The translations under genes and the position numbers were made by a program. From Pseudomonas sp. C1C7 (GTDB taxonomy: Bacteria; Pseudomonadota; Gammaproteobacteria; Pseudomonadales; Pseudomonadaceae), in NCBI RefSeq assembly GCF_013359595.1, contig NZ_JABFMP010000006.1, positions 131,598 to 195,597 on the forward strand: a DNA stretch of 64,000 bases, in the 5' to 3' direction. Under the pieces are notes generated by a model, which was given only the letters and a program-made list of their open reading frames with translations, was not told the DNA's origin and did not search any database. Below, piece by piece: positions 8,628-17,986 of this stretch (positions within the stretch are counted from its first letter, which is position 1; each line of letters begins with the position of its first letter).

Positions 8628-9371
8628 TCAACGGGTACCGCACTGGATATCCAGGGTCAGCGCATTGAGGTAGGCGTTCTCCACCACATGGCGCACCAGC
8701 GCGGCAAATTCCTCCGGCAGGCCCATGCGCCGAGGAAAAAGCAGGCCGTTGACGATGGTTTCGGAGACTTTCGCCGGCATGCCCGCGGACATGCCGGACT
8801 CGAACAGACCCGGTGCCAGGCTCACCACGCGGATCCCGTGTTCGGCCAAGTCACGGGCGATCGGCAAGGTCATGCCGATGACCCCGGCCTTGCTCGCACT
8901 GTAGGCCGCTTGCCCCATCTGCCCCTCACGCGCAGCACCCGACGCCGTGTTGATGATCACCCCGCGCTCGCCACTGTCATTGGGTGTGTTTGTGGACATG
9001 GCCAGGGCCGCGTGGCGGATCATGTTGAAGGTACCGGTGAGGTTGACCCCCAACACCCGGTTCCACAGCTCGGTTGGAAACAACTGGCCCTTGGAAAGCG
9101 TCTTGCACGGCCCCAGGATCCCCGCGCAGTTCACCGCCACATGCACCGCGCCAAAGCGTTGCACCACCGCGTCGATAGCTGCCTTGACACTGGCTTCGTC
9201 GGACACGTCGACGGCGATGCCGACCATGCCATCCAGCGCTGCATCAAGCCTCTGTTGATCCAGATCGAACCCCACCACCTTCGCCCCGGCTGCCGCCAGC
9301 GCCTTGCACGTGGCCAGGCCAAGCCCCGATGCCGCGCCCGTGACGACGGCGACTTTATTATCCAGTTTCAT
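8628..9371 (-). CDS. Short-chain dehydrogenase, HSD10/3-hydroxyacyl-CoA dehydrogenase-like
   Basis: The 247-residue SDR starts at the ATG at 9371 (MKLDNKVAVVTG). It has the NAD motif TGAASGLG (11-18), an acidic FDLD residue after strand 2 that favours NAD over NADP, NCAG, the catalytic Ser in INTASGAA and YSASK. The overall pattern (FNMIRHAALAM, FPRRMGLPEEFAALVRHVVEN) matches type II 3-hydroxyacyl-CoA dehydrogenases (HSD17B10). It could do the third step of beta-oxidation on a branched or ring-derived acyl-CoA. REPINs lie on both sides, and a G-tract element lies about 70 nt upstream. Confidence 0.88.
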   Translation of the reverse strand: MKLDNKVAVVTGAASGLGLATCKALAAAGAKVVGFDLDQQRLDAALDGMVGIAVDVSDEASVKAAIDAVVQRFGAVHVAVNCAGILGPCKTLSKGQLFPTELWNRVLGVNLTGTFNMIRHAALAMSTNTPNDSGERGVIINTASGAAREGQMGQAAYSASKAGVIGMTLPIARDLAEHGIRVVSLAPGLFESGMSAGMPAKVSETIVNGLLFPRRMGLPEEFAALVRHVVENAYLNALTLDIQCGTR

Positions 9372-9435
9372 CGTGATTCCTTCGTAAGTGCCCAAAACGG
9401 GAACCGGGAAGATCTTAGAAAACAAGGCTGCACTC

Positions 9436-9449
9436 TCGTCCCCCCCTTT
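9436..9449. promoter_or_regulatory. G-tract element upstream of the SDR gene
   Basis: On the minus strand this reads AAAGGGGGGGACGA, about 70 nt upstream of the 9371 start. The AAAGGGGGGGA core is identical to that found upstream of the DUF1302 gene (minus strand, near 7284-7294). Confidence 0.45.
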
Positions 9450-9490
9450 GCGGATGGACTGCCACTTGAATTTGAGCAGCGCCGCTGGTC

Positions 9491-9586
9491 CCTTGTGGGA
9501 GCGAGCCTGCTCGCGAAGGCGCCAGCACATTCAACATCTTCGGCGGCTGACACACTGCCGTCGCTCACAGGCTCGCTCCCACAAGG
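9491..9586. repeat. REP doublet (REPIN)
   Basis: TTGTGGGAGCGAGCCTGCTC at the left and the inverted CAGGCTCGCTCCCACAAGG at the right form a REP pair of the P. fluorescens type. It lies in the 314-bp gap between the SDR gene (minus) and the LuxR regulator gene (plus). Apart from this doublet and the G-tract element, that gap shows no gene. Confidence 0.8.
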
Positions 9587-9685
9587 GCTCAAATGGCACT
9601 ATCGTAAAATCTTGACCTGTATCGACAGGTTGGCTAGTTTCGCCCGGCTCTTGAGTCGCCATGCCCCTGGCGCGAGGACAAGAAG

Positions 9686-12382
9686 TTGCCAGACACCCCA
9701 GCCAGACACCTGGTTTCGACCAAATTTTCGCCACCGCGTATCGGCTCTCGCCATGTGCTGCGTACTGCCCTGCTCGCCCGGCTCAAACTCATGCATCACT
9801 GCAAACTGGCGTTGGTCACCGGCGCCGCGGGCTACGGCAAGACGACCTTAATGGCCCAGTGGCGTCAGGATCGACTCATGGCGGGCGCGGAAGTTGCGTG
9901 GGTTTCGCTGACGGCCGAGGACAAGGGCTACGCCGCTTTCTGCACCGCGCTGTTTGAAGGGTTACGCCGCTTGGGAATCGAAGTGGACATCGATCTGATC
10001 CGCGAAGACAGCACGGTGCCTGCAATGGAAACCTGCGTCGCGATCATCGTCGAAGGGGCGGCGATGATCAGCAAGGAGCTCTATCTGATCGTCGATGACT
10101 ACCACCATGTGGAAGTCCCCCATGCCCACAAGCTGATTCAAAAACTGCTCGACCAGAGTCCGGGCAACCTGCACCTGGTACTGGCCTCGCGGGTCAATGC
10201 GCCGCTGAGCCTGTCGCGCCTGCGGGTCATGGACCAGGTGGTAGAAATCGAAAGTGCCGAGCTGCCGTTCGACCTGACCGAGACTCGCACCTTCGTCGAA
10301 CAGAACCTGGGCACCGACAAGATCAACGCCGATGAGCTGAGCCTGATCCATGACCTGACCAGCGGCTGGCCGTCGTGCCTGCAACTGATCATGATCATGC
10401 TCAAGAACCGCCCCTCTACCCGATCGGTGCTCAATGACCTGGTCTGGCGATCCAGTGATCTGCAAAGCTATCTCAGCGAAGAAGTGGTGGCACACCTGCC
10501 AAAGGACTTGGTGGAAGTGGCCGAAGCGTTGTCGATCTTCCGTCGATTCAACGCTGCCATGGCGGTGGCCGTGACGGGGCATACCGAAGCCGGTGAACTG
10601 CTTCAGCGCATGGAAGACGAGAACCTTCTGATTCAACGGGTCGACTCCGAGGACCGGAGGACCTGGTATCGCTTCCAGCCGCTGTTCGGTGAATTCCTCA
10701 GCGCGCGCCTGGAACGTCGGGGCGGGGATATCCGCGCCCTGCACCGCCTCGGTGCCCATTGGTTCGCCGCGCACAACTGCCTCACCGAAGCGGTGCGCCA
10801 CGCCAGCCTGGGTGACGACACCGATTTTGCGATACGAGTCATCGAAGCGGCAGCCCCCGCCACCTGGAGCCTGGAGTACCTCGCACCAACCTTGCGTTTG
10901 CTGGAACGCTTGCCCGAGGACGTGCTGTTTTCCCACCAACGCCTGCTGTTTCTGGCCTGCGTCACGGTTTCGCTGACTTCGCGTCCGGCGCGGGCAAAAC
11001 CCTGGCTCGATCGTTTAAAGGCCAGCGACCTGAGCGCGCACCCCGAGCTGATCAGCGGCCTGCCGCTGATCCATGCGGCCATCGCCATACAGGAAGACGA
11101 CAGCGAGCATACGATCGGCCTGCTGGAGCCTGTGCTCGATGCGCCCATGGAAAACCCCTTCCTGCGCTACATGCTGCTGGCGGCATTGGCCGTCGCCTAT
11201 TACACCGCGGGACGCTATGCCGATGCCCGCCGCTTGTTCGACATTCATCCGATACCGCCGCAGGATCGCGGCAACGACATGGCGCTGGTCGCGGAATCGG
11301 CACGCTTGACCACCTATATGATCAGCGGTGAGATCGGCGTGGCCGAGCCGCTGGTATCCGAATTGCTGGAACGCTCCACCCGGGAGGGCGGACACCGTTC
11401 GATTTGCGCCAATCTCTGCGCCAGCCTTCTGGCCGATGCATTCTACGAGCTTGACCGGATCGATGACGCCCGCGAGCTGATTGCCAACCGCTTTGGCCTG
11501 CTGCACTCCTCCGTTCCCGAAGTCATCGTGCGCACCAACATCAGCCGCAGCCGTCTCGACCTGCTGCAAAAAGGTCCGGATGCCGCGCTGACCTTTCTGC
11601 GCCAGCAAATCGCTCATTTACGCTGCCTGGGACAGATTCGACCGGTGGCCCAGTTGCTGAGCGAACAGATCCGCGTGAGTCTGATCAAGGGCCAGCGCAA
11701 TCAGGCCATGGAATTGTTGCAATCGCTCGAAGAGCTTGTCCGCGCCCACGGCAGCGAGCGCGGTGGCCGGGCGGAACTGCCGGCGATTGCCGCACTGTCG
11801 CGTGCACGGGTACTCATCAACGAGGATTCCCAGGCAGCCCTGCAGGCTTTGAAAACGGTGAGAGACTACGCCGAACGCTTCCACCGCTATCGCCTTACAG
11901 TGCTGGTCGACCTGCTGTCGGCTGGAGTACTCGAAGACCTCGATTGTCCAGAAGAATCCCTCGAGTGTCTGCGTCGGGCCGTGGAGGCCGGACAGCGCCT
12001 TGGACTGATTCGCACCTTACTGGACGAAGGTGCCTTGAGCGAGAAACTGCTTGGCCGTCTGGCCCGGACCCCTCTTGAAGATCCCGTGCGCAGCTATGTG
12101 GACGAACTGATCAATAAACTCTCCGGCCCCTGCGCACCCGCTGCGGCGACCACACGTGCTCGGCGCACGACAACAGCGGGGCAAGAGCCGCAACTGACGC
12201 CCCGGGAGCGCGAGATTCTCAGCCTTGTGGCTCAGGCCATGTCGAGCAAACGCATCGCCCATACTCTGGATATCACCCTGGACACCGTGAAATGGAACCT
12301 GCGCAACATCTACGCCAAGCTCGGGGTTTCCAGCCGATACGACGCCATGGTCTGGGCGCGTAACCATAAACTGATCGACTGA
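9686..12382 (+). CDS. MalT-like large ATP-binding LuxR (LAL) transcriptional regulator
   Basis: The 898-residue protein has the architecture of MalT and AlkS. A P-loop lies at GAAGYGKTT (46-54), a Walker B-like LYLIVDDYHHV lies around 131-141, a winged-helix/STAND segment and long TPR-like helices follow, and a C-terminal LuxR HTH spans about 838-898 (LTPREREILSLVAQAMSSKRIAHTLD...). The proposed start is TTG at 9686 with AGGA about 9 nt upstream; no better in-frame ATG precedes the conserved S-T-K-F-S-P-P segment. Family members activate catabolic operons on binding an inducer plus ATP. Its central position makes it the likely activator of the surrounding acyl-CoA genes. Confidence 0.9.
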   Translation: MPDTPARHLVSTKFSPPRIGSRHVLRTALLARLKLMHHCKLALVTGAAGYGKTTLMAQWRQDRLMAGAEVAWVSLTAEDKGYAAFCTALFEGLRRLGIEVDIDLIREDSTVPAMETCVAIIVEGAAMISKELYLIVDDYHHVEVPHAHKLIQKLLDQSPGNLHLVLASRVNAPLSLSRLRVMDQVVEIESAELPFDLTETRTFVEQNLGTDKINADELSLIHDLTSGWPSCLQLIMIMLKNRPSTRSVLNDLVWRSSDLQSYLSEEVVAHLPKDLVEVAEALSIFRRFNAAMAVAVTGHTEAGELLQRMEDENLLIQRVDSEDRRTWYRFQPLFGEFLSARLERRGGDIRALHRLGAHWFAAHNCLTEAVRHASLGDDTDFAIRVIEAAAPATWSLEYLAPTLRLLERLPEDVLFSHQRLLFLACVTVSLTSRPARAKPWLDRLKASDLSAHPELISGLPLIHAAIAIQEDDSEHTIGLLEPVLDAPMENPFLRYMLLAALAVAYYTAGRYADARRLFDIHPIPPQDRGNDMALVAESARLTTYMISGEIGVAEPLVSELLERSTREGGHRSICANLCASLLADAFYELDRIDDARELIANRFGLLHSSVPEVIVRTNISRSRLDLLQKGPDAALTFLRQQIAHLRCLGQIRPVAQLLSEQIRVSLIKGQRNQAMELLQSLEELVRAHGSERGGRAELPAIAALSRARVLINEDSQAALQALKTVRDYAERFHRYRLTVLVDLLSAGVLEDLDCPEESLECLRRAVEAGQRLGLIRTLLDEGALSEKLLGRLARTPLEDPVRSYVDELINKLSGPCAPAAATTRARRTTTAGQEPQLTPREREILSLVAQAMSSKRIAHTLDITLDTVKWNLRNIYAKLGVSSRYDAMVWARNHKLID

Positions 12383-12383
12383 A

Positions 12384-12405
12384 CCCTCCCCTCCAGAGGG
12401 GGGAG
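12384..12405. promoter_or_regulatory. G-tract inverted repeat upstream of the alcohol dehydrogenase
   Basis: CTCCCCTC followed by GAGGGGGGAG sits just after the LuxR stop codon and about 70 nt before the alcohol dehydrogenase start at 12473. The following GCGGCAG resembles the bases next to the copy near 7284. It could be a terminator for the regulator gene, but no T-run follows. Confidence 0.4.
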
Positions 12406-12472
12406 CGGCAGACGACCGACACTTAACCTCGCAGGACACCGCCGACCAACGGCCTGTCCACGGGGAAATCAC

Positions 12473-13627
12473 ATGACGCGTCGCCTGCTGTTCAACACTA
12501 CCCGATCGATCATCATCGAGCGCGGCGCCGCAGCGCGCCTTGCCGAACAAGTGCAGTCGATGGGGCACCGCTCTGTACTGCTGGTCACGGATGCCGGCGT
12601 CCTGGCAACCGGGCTGTTGGCACCGGTGGAACGCGGTTTCGCCCGCTTGGGCATCGCGTTGCAAGTATTCAGTAACGTCCAGGCCGACCCGCCGGAATCG
12701 GTGATTCTTGACGCAGTGCACGCCGCGCGGCAGTGCTGCGCCGATTGCGTGATCGGTTTCGGGGGTGGCAGTTCTCTGGATGCGGCCAAGTTGACAGCGC
12801 TGCTGGCGCGCAGCGAAGAAACCCTGGCCGATATCTACGGCATCGACCAGACCAATGGCCGGCGCCTGCCGCTGATTCTGGTCCCCACCACCGCAGGCAC
12901 CGGCTCTGAAGTCACTGCGATATCGGTGGTCACCACCGGCGAGGGTCAGAAGAACGTGGTCATCTCGCCAGCCCTGTTGCCGGACATCGCCTTGCTGGAT
13001 GCGGACCTGACGCTGGGTCTGCCTCGCTCGGTCACGGCCGCGACGGGTATTGATTCCATGGTTCACGCCATCGAATCCTTTACTTCCAGGCACCTGAAGA
13101 ACCCCATCTCCGATTGTCTGGCTCGCGAGGCACTGAGGCTATTCGGGGACAATCTTGAGCATGTGTGCAATCACGGCTCGGACGCGCAAGCGCGCGAGCA
13201 GATGCTGCTCGGTGCCTGCCTGGCGGGCATGGCGTTTGCCAATGCTCCGGTGGCTGCGGTGCATGCGCTGGCTTACCCGCTGGGCGCTCGTTTCCATATT
13301 CCCCACGGCCTTTCCAATTCGCTGGTGCTGGCACCGGTGATGCGTTTCAACCTGCAGGCAGCGGCACCGCTTTACGCCGAACTGGCCGCCATTCTGCTAC
13401 CGCAAATACAAGGATCGGTGACCGAAAGAGCCCATGCACTGATCGATCACCTGGAAGCTTTACCTGTCCGTCTTGGTTTGCCGACCCGCCTGCGGGACGT
13501 GGGTATCACTCTGGATGACCTCGATGCTCTGGCGATGGATGCGACCAAACAGACGCGTTTGCTGAACAACAACCCTCGTGAGGTGACTCTGGACGACATA
13601 CAGGCGATCTACCGCCAGGTCTTCTGA
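12473..13627 (+). CDS. Iron-containing alcohol dehydrogenase
   Basis: The 384-residue length is standard for group III (Fe-dependent) alcohol dehydrogenases. GGGSSLDAAK (98-106) and [12 protein letters not shown] form the nucleotide site. The metal ligands read as Asp194, His198, His263 and His277 (GIDSMVHAIE, AVHALAYPLG, HIPHGLSN). It oxidises an alcohol or hydroxy acid to the aldehyde with NAD(P). It follows the LuxR regulator in the same direction, with a G-tract inverted repeat between them, so it may be an early target of that regulator. The substrate is unknown. Confidence 0.9.
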   Translation: MTRRLLFNTTRSIIIERGAAARLAEQVQSMGHRSVLLVTDAGVLATGLLAPVERGFARLGIALQVFSNVQADPPESVILDAVHAARQCCADCVIGFGGGSSLDAAKLTALLARSEETLADIYGIDQTNGRRLPLILVPTTAGTGSEVTAISVVTTGEGQKNVVISPALLPDIALLDADLTLGLPRSVTAATGIDSMVHAIESFTSRHLKNPISDCLAREALRLFGDNLEHVCNHGSDAQAREQMLLGACLAGMAFANAPVAAVHALAYPLGARFHIPHGLSNSLVLAPVMRFNLQAAAPLYAELAAILLPQIQGSVTERAHALIDHLEALPVRLGLPTRLRDVGITLDDLDALAMDATKQTRLLNNNPREVTLDDIQAIYRQVF

Positions 13628-13646
13628 GCTACGAAACCTGAATGCA

Positions 13647-13676
13647 AGCCGGTTCGCAGCGAATGCGGAGCCGGCT
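13647..13676 (+). terminator. Weak hairpin after the alcohol dehydrogenase
   Basis: AGCCGG and CCGGCT pair across an 18-nt GC-rich loop 20 nt after the stop codon. There is no T-run, so termination activity is doubtful. Confidence 0.25.
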
Positions 13677-13837
13677 ATCGGGCCTGCGCATCAATGCCCA
13701 GTATTTACCTGTGAATTCAATAGGTTGATTGAATCTACGAATCCGGAACATTGCACCATCAGCGGCTCTTTATACTCGCCAGAACGGCCCCCAGAAGTTC
13801 CAATACAACAATAACCGGGCCACTGAGGAGCGCTTCA

Positions 13838-15172
13838 ATGAGCGATGCCATCCCGCAATTCCCGGCAGATTCCGCCACTTCTAACGAACTGAAACGCACC
13901 TACTCCAAGGTCATCTGGCGCCTGATGCCGTACCTGATGCTGGCGTTCATTCTCAATGCCATCGACCGCCTCAACCTGTCGTTCGCCAAGCTGCGGATGG
14001 CCGAAGACATCCTGCTCACCGATACGACCTACGGCATCGGCGCCGGGGTCTTTTATCTGGGTTACATCCTGTTTGAAGTACCGAGCAACCTGTACATGCA
14101 GCGTGTCGGCGCACGTGCCACGTTGACCCGGATCATGATCCTCTGGGGCCTGATCACCGTGATCACAGCCTTTGTCACCAGCCCCGAGCAACTGCTCGTT
14201 GCGCGTTTTTTGCTCGGTGTCGCCGAGGCAGGATTTTTCCCCGGTCTGATTCTGTACCTCACCTACTGGTTTCCGGCCTCCGTGCGCGGGCGTATCACCG
14301 CATCGTTTTTCATGTCCGGCATGGTCGCGGGCATGATCTGTGGCCCACTGTCAGGCACCATCATGGCCCAACTGCACGGCTGGCTCGGATTGCGCGACTG
14401 GCAGGTACTGTTTGTCCTGACCGGATTGCCCGCAGTGATGCTGGGCTTGATCGGACGCGTTTGGTTGACCGACCGGCCTGACCAGGCGCGCTGGCTCGAC
14501 GACGATCAAAAACGTCAGATCCGCGAGGCTCTGGCGAATGAGTCGCCCCATGAGTCGGCAGGTTCGGGTTTTGTCAGCGCGTTGCGCGATCCACGGCTGT
14601 ATGTCGCCGGTCTGGTGTGTTTTTGCATCTACAGTGCCGCCAACACAGTGTCGTATTGGTTACCGTCCCTGGTACGCGGCTTTGGTCTGCAAGACTTGCA
14701 ATTGATTGGCCTGGCCACCAGCCTGCCGTTCCTGGCCGGTCTATGTGCCATGTTCTGGCTCGGTCGCAGCTCCGATCGCCATATGGAACGACGCTGGCAC
14801 TTGAGCCTGACCCTGTTGACAGCCGCAGCGTGCTTTTGCCTTCTGGATCTGGTCGAGGGGCACACTGCATTGTCCATGGCATTGATCAGCGTTGGGGGTG
14901 CGGCGGCGCTGGCGGCGATGCCATTGTTCTGGACGATCCCGCCCGCATTGCTAAGCAGACCCGCCGCTGCCGGCGGAATCGCCCTTATCAGCAGTCTCGG
15001 CAACCTGGCGGGTTTCCTCAGCCAGACTGCCGTTGGCGCTTTGAAAACCGCTACCGGCAGTTTGTACCTGGCATTCGATTTGATAGCGGTGTTGCTGGTG
15101 TTGGGCGCTCTGTTGTTGCTGATCGCGATTCCAACCGCGCGTTTGCGGGGGCACGGTCGGAATCGGGAATAG
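13838..15172 (+). CDS. MFS transporter, anion:cation symporter (ACS) type
   Basis: The 444-residue protein starts at the ATG at 13838 with GAGGAG upstream. It has about 12 membrane helices with a break after helix 6 (near residues 205-230). NAIDRLNLSFAK in the first helix and YILFEVPSNLYMQRVGAR are hallmarks of the ACS family, which imports organic acids such as hexuronates, phthalate and tartrate. It probably brings a carboxylate intermediate or substrate into this pathway. It is transcribed in line with the alcohol dehydrogenase after a 210-bp gap and converges on the etf genes. Confidence 0.88.
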   Translation: MSDAIPQFPADSATSNELKRTYSKVIWRLMPYLMLAFILNAIDRLNLSFAKLRMAEDILLTDTTYGIGAGVFYLGYILFEVPSNLYMQRVGARATLTRIMILWGLITVITAFVTSPEQLLVARFLLGVAEAGFFPGLILYLTYWFPASVRGRITASFFMSGMVAGMICGPLSGTIMAQLHGWLGLRDWQVLFVLTGLPAVMLGLIGRVWLTDRPDQARWLDDDQKRQIREALANESPHESAGSGFVSALRDPRLYVAGLVCFCIYSAANTVSYWLPSLVRGFGLQDLQLIGLATSLPFLAGLCAMFWLGRSSDRHMERRWHLSLTLLTAAACFCLLDLVEGHTALSMALISVGGAAALAAMPLFWTIPPALLSRPAAAGGIALISSLGNLAGFLSQTAVGALKTATGSLYLAFDLIAVLLVLGALLLLIAIPTARLRGHGRNRE

Positions 15173-15173
15173 C

Positions 15174-16115
15174 TCAAACCAAGCGTTCAAACTCCGGAAC
15201 GGCGTCGAACAGATCCGCTACCAGGCCGTAATCGGCCACCTGGAAGATCGGCGCTTCCTCGTCCTTGTTGATCGCCACGATCACCTTGGAGTCTTTCATG
15301 CCAGCCAGGTGCTGGATCGCGCCGGAGATACCGACGGCGATGTACAGCTGTGGCGCAACGATCTTGCCAGTCTGGCCAACCTGCATGTCGTTGGCGACAA
15401 AGCCCGCGTCCACCGCGGCGCGGGAGGCACCGACACCCGCGCCGAGTTTGTCGGCCAGCGCATACAGGTGCTTGAAGTTGTCACCGTTCTGCATACCGCG
15501 GCCACCGGATACGACGATCTTCGCGGCGCTGAGGTCCGGACGGTCGGACTTGGCCAGCACTTCATTGACGAAGCTTGCGGTGCCGGCGTTGTATTCGGTA
15601 TCGACGAACTCAACAGTTGCCGCCCCCCCTTCGGCAACCACCGGGTCGAAACCGGTGGTACGCACGGTGATGACCTTGACCACAGCGTTGGATTGAACAG
15701 TGGCGATGGCGTTACCGGCATAGATCGGGCGTTTGAAGGTATCGGGACTTTCCACCGAGATAATTTCGGAGATCTGATCCACATCCAGCTGCGCGGCAAC
15801 CCGTGGCAGGATGTTTTTGCCATTGGAGGTGGCTGCGGCCAATACGTGGGTATAAATCGAGTGCTGTTCGATCACCAGACTGGCGATCAACGCTGCGACG
15901 TTCTCCGGTAACTGATGGGCATAGGCGGCCTGGTCGGCAACCAGCACTTTGCTGACACCCGGGACTTTCACCGCGGCTTCAGTGACGGCACCTGCGCCCT
16001 GGCCAGCCACCAGCACATGAATGTCGCCACCGATTTGCGCGGCGGCCGCCACGGTGTTCAGGGTGACGGCCGCCAGTAGCGTGTTGTTGTGTTCGGCAAT
16101 AACCAAAATAGTCAT
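15174..16115 (-). CDS. etfA: Electron transfer flavoprotein alpha subunit
   Basis: The 313-residue protein has the typical EtfA start ([11 protein letters not shown]) and the C-terminal FAD-binding domain with [38 protein letters not shown] and [29 protein letters not shown]. With EtfB it accepts electrons from acyl-CoA dehydrogenases and passes them to ETF:ubiquinone oxidoreductase. Start and etfB stop overlap as TGATG, so the pair is translationally coupled. As it sits inside the cluster, it is probably a dedicated copy serving these dehydrogenases. Confidence 0.95.
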   Translation of the reverse strand: MTILVIAEHNNTLLAAVTLNTVAAAAQIGGDIHVLVAGQGAGAVTEAAVKVPGVSKVLVADQAAYAHQLPENVAALIASLVIEQHSIYTHVLAAATSNGKNILPRVAAQLDVDQISEIISVESPDTFKRPIYAGNAIATVQSNAVVKVITVRTTGFDPVVAEGGAATVEFVDTEYNAGTASFVNEVLAKSDRPDLSAAKIVVSGGRGMQNGDNFKHLYALADKLGAGVGASRAAVDAGFVANDMQVGQTGKIVAPQLYIAVGISGAIQHLAGMKDSKVIVAINKDEEAPIFQVADYGLVADLFDAVPEFERLV

Positions 16116-16864
16116 CAGATCACCTTCGCTTCATTTTTCAGTTTCTCGACCAGTTCGGCCACCGACTTGACCTTGATTCCCGGGCTGCGCGCGGCAGGCG
16201 CTTCGACGTTCACGGTCTTGTTGGTGGAGTCGGTGCAAATGCCCAAGGCGCCCGGTGTCAGCACTTCCAGAGGCTTCTTCTTGGCTTTCATGATGTTGGG
16301 CAGAGATGCGTAGCGCGGCTCGTTCAAACGCAGGTCGGTGGTGACGATGGCTGGCAGCTTGAGGGAAACGGTCTGCGCGCCGCCGTCGATTTCCCGCGCC
16401 ACGGTCACTTTGTCTTCTCTGATTTCAACATAGGACGCGAACGTGCCCTGAGCGTAACCGCTCAATGCGGCGAGCATCTGGCCCGTCTGATTGTTATCGC
16501 TGTCGATGGCTTGTTTGCCGAGGATCACCAATTGCGGTTGTTCCTTGTCCACCACAGCCTTGAGCAACTTGGCCACGGCCAGGGAACCCAGTGCGTCATC
16601 GGTTTCTACCAGGATGGCGCGGTCGGCGCCCAGTGCCAGTGCGGTACGCAACTGTTCCTGTGCACCGGGCGAACCGACGCTGACCACCACCACTTCGCTG
16701 GCAATGCCTTGCTCCTTCAGACGAACCGCCTCTTCCACAGCAATTTCACAGAATGGATTCATCGCCATTTTCACGTTAGCGAGGTCGACGCCGGAACCGT
16801 CCGCCCTGACGCGGACTTTCACGTTGTAGTCGACCACGCGCTTTACAGCAGCCATTACTTTCAT
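16115..16864 (-). CDS. etfB: Electron transfer flavoprotein beta subunit
   Basis: The 249-residue EtfB has the usual start [20 protein letters not shown] and the adenine-nucleotide/FAD-contact region [22 protein letters not shown]. The recognition loop region near residues 185-205 contains [20 protein letters not shown], the loop that docks with acyl-CoA dehydrogenases. It lies 26 bp downstream of the MBL hydrolase gene, giving an operon MBL-etfB-etfA. Confidence 0.95.
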   Translation of the reverse strand: MKVMAAVKRVVDYNVKVRVRADGSGVDLANVKMAMNPFCEIAVEEAVRLKEQGIASEVVVVSVGSPGAQEQLRTALALGADRAILVETDDALGSLAVAKLLKAVVDKEQPQLVILGKQAIDSDNNQTGQMLAALSGYAQGTFASYVEIREDKVTVAREIDGGAQTVSLKLPAIVTTDLRLNEPRYASLPNIMKAKKKPLEVLTPGALGICTDSTNKTVNVEAPAARSPGIKVKSVAELVEKLKNEAKVI

Positions 16865-16890
16865 GGGGAACTCCTGGTGAGCGGGTTATT

Positions 16891-17757
16891 TCAACTGTCC
16901 AGCCGATGCAAGGCGGCGTGGTGATCAAAAGGTTGATATCGGTGCTGCTTGTCACGGGCGACCTTGATCATTGCGACGCTCGGGTCGCGGCTCAGGAACA
17001 GTCGCCCTCTCTCGGCCACCACGTGATCGAGCAAGCGCTCCTTTTCATCGATCAGGCTTTCCGGGTTGCGGTCGTAAGCCGTGGTCTGGTCGAGCGCTAG
17101 CCACTGGCGGCCAGGGACCAGATCACCGGCGAAAATGATCGGGCCGCCGGGCATATCGATTTCGGGCAACAGTTGCCCGGGGGTATGGCCATCGCTGAGG
17201 TGAAAGCGCCAGCCTTCTCCCAGCAGATCGCTGGAGCATTCGTCGATCAGGTGCAATCGCCCACTGCCTTGCAGCTGACTGATGATTTGCGGGACGAACA
17301 GCGCTCGATCACGCGGGTGAGGATGGTTCGCACGCATCCAGTGCTGTCGGCCGACCAGATAACGAGCGGTCGGAAACAACAGCCGGGGCGCATCGCCTTC
17401 ACTGACGGCAAGGCGTACTTCCGGCGCGAGCATCGCGTGCAGGTGGGTGAGTACCACGGCGTGTATCTGCGCTTCTTCCACCCCCAGCCGGGCAAGACCT
17501 TCCAGCAGGCCCGGGGTCGAACGCTGGCAGCGGCAGGTGCGCGGCAGTGGCGCGAACAGCGCATCGGTGCCCGCCATGACCAGGATGTTCGAGCCGTCCT
17601 GTTGCACCAGCAGCGCCCGGCACGCCAATTCGACCTCGTTGTCGTAGTCAGGGCTCTGCCATTCGATCCAGGCGTTGCGCGGGGTCGTGCCAAACAGGGC
17701 GCCGCCGTCGAGCCTGCGGGGTCTGCCTGTCACCGAAAACAATTTGCGATACACCAC
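16891..17757 (-). CDS. Metallo-beta-lactamase-fold hydrolase
   Basis: The start chosen is a GTG at 17757 (or the adjacent GTG at 17754), because AGAGAGG lies 5-8 nt upstream; an ATG at 17778 is possible but lacks a spaced ribosome site. The protein has RLDGGALFG, the metal motif LTHLHAMLAPE and LSDGHTPGQLLPE...IFAGDLVPGRQW. In the first motif the usual HxHxDH reads HLHAMLAP, so the second-metal Asp-His pair is absent: an unusual variant that may bind one metal or be inactive. LDGGA(M/L)FG is typical of MBL proteins that include quorum-quenching lactonases. It heads the etf operon. Confidence 0.8.
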   Translation of the reverse strand: MVYRKLFSVTGRPRRLDGGALFGTTPRNAWIEWQSPDYDNEVELACRALLVQQDGSNILVMAGTDALFAPLPRTCRCQRSTPGLLEGLARLGVEEAQIHAVVLTHLHAMLAPEVRLAVSEGDAPRLLFPTARYLVGRQHWMRANHPHPRDRALFVPQIISQLQGSGRLHLIDECSSDLLGEGWRFHLSDGHTPGQLLPEIDMPGGPIIFAGDLVPGRQWLALDQTTAYDRNPESLIDEKERLLDHVVAERGRLFLSRDPSVAMIKVARDKQHRYQPFDHHAALHRLDS

Positions 17758-17877
17758 TTGTACCTCTCTGGACGCCATCCGCCCCGATGACCCGCAAGGG
17801 GATCGGGGTATGGCCAGCTTATCCAGAGAAAGTCGCGCATGACCCTCCCTTGAATGGGTGGGCGGCACGTCCGCGTT

Positions 17878-17893
17878 ACCCCTGCCCCCCCTT
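17878..17893. promoter_or_regulatory. C-tract element in a divergent promoter region
   Basis: ACCCCTGCCCCCCCTT matches the element at 7310-7325 at 15 of 16 positions. It lies about 95 nt before the acyl-CoA dehydrogenase start at 17987 and about 120 nt before the divergent MBL-etf operon. Further matching bases (GG.TAGCG) follow both copies, so the shared unit is longer than the C-run. Confidence 0.55.
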
Positions 17894-17986
17894 TTGGGAT
17901 AGCGCGCGAGGCGCCGGATTTGGCTCTACTGGGCAGGATCATTCCGGTCGGCCGAAAAGGTGACCGACGCCATGCGAGAAAAAACC

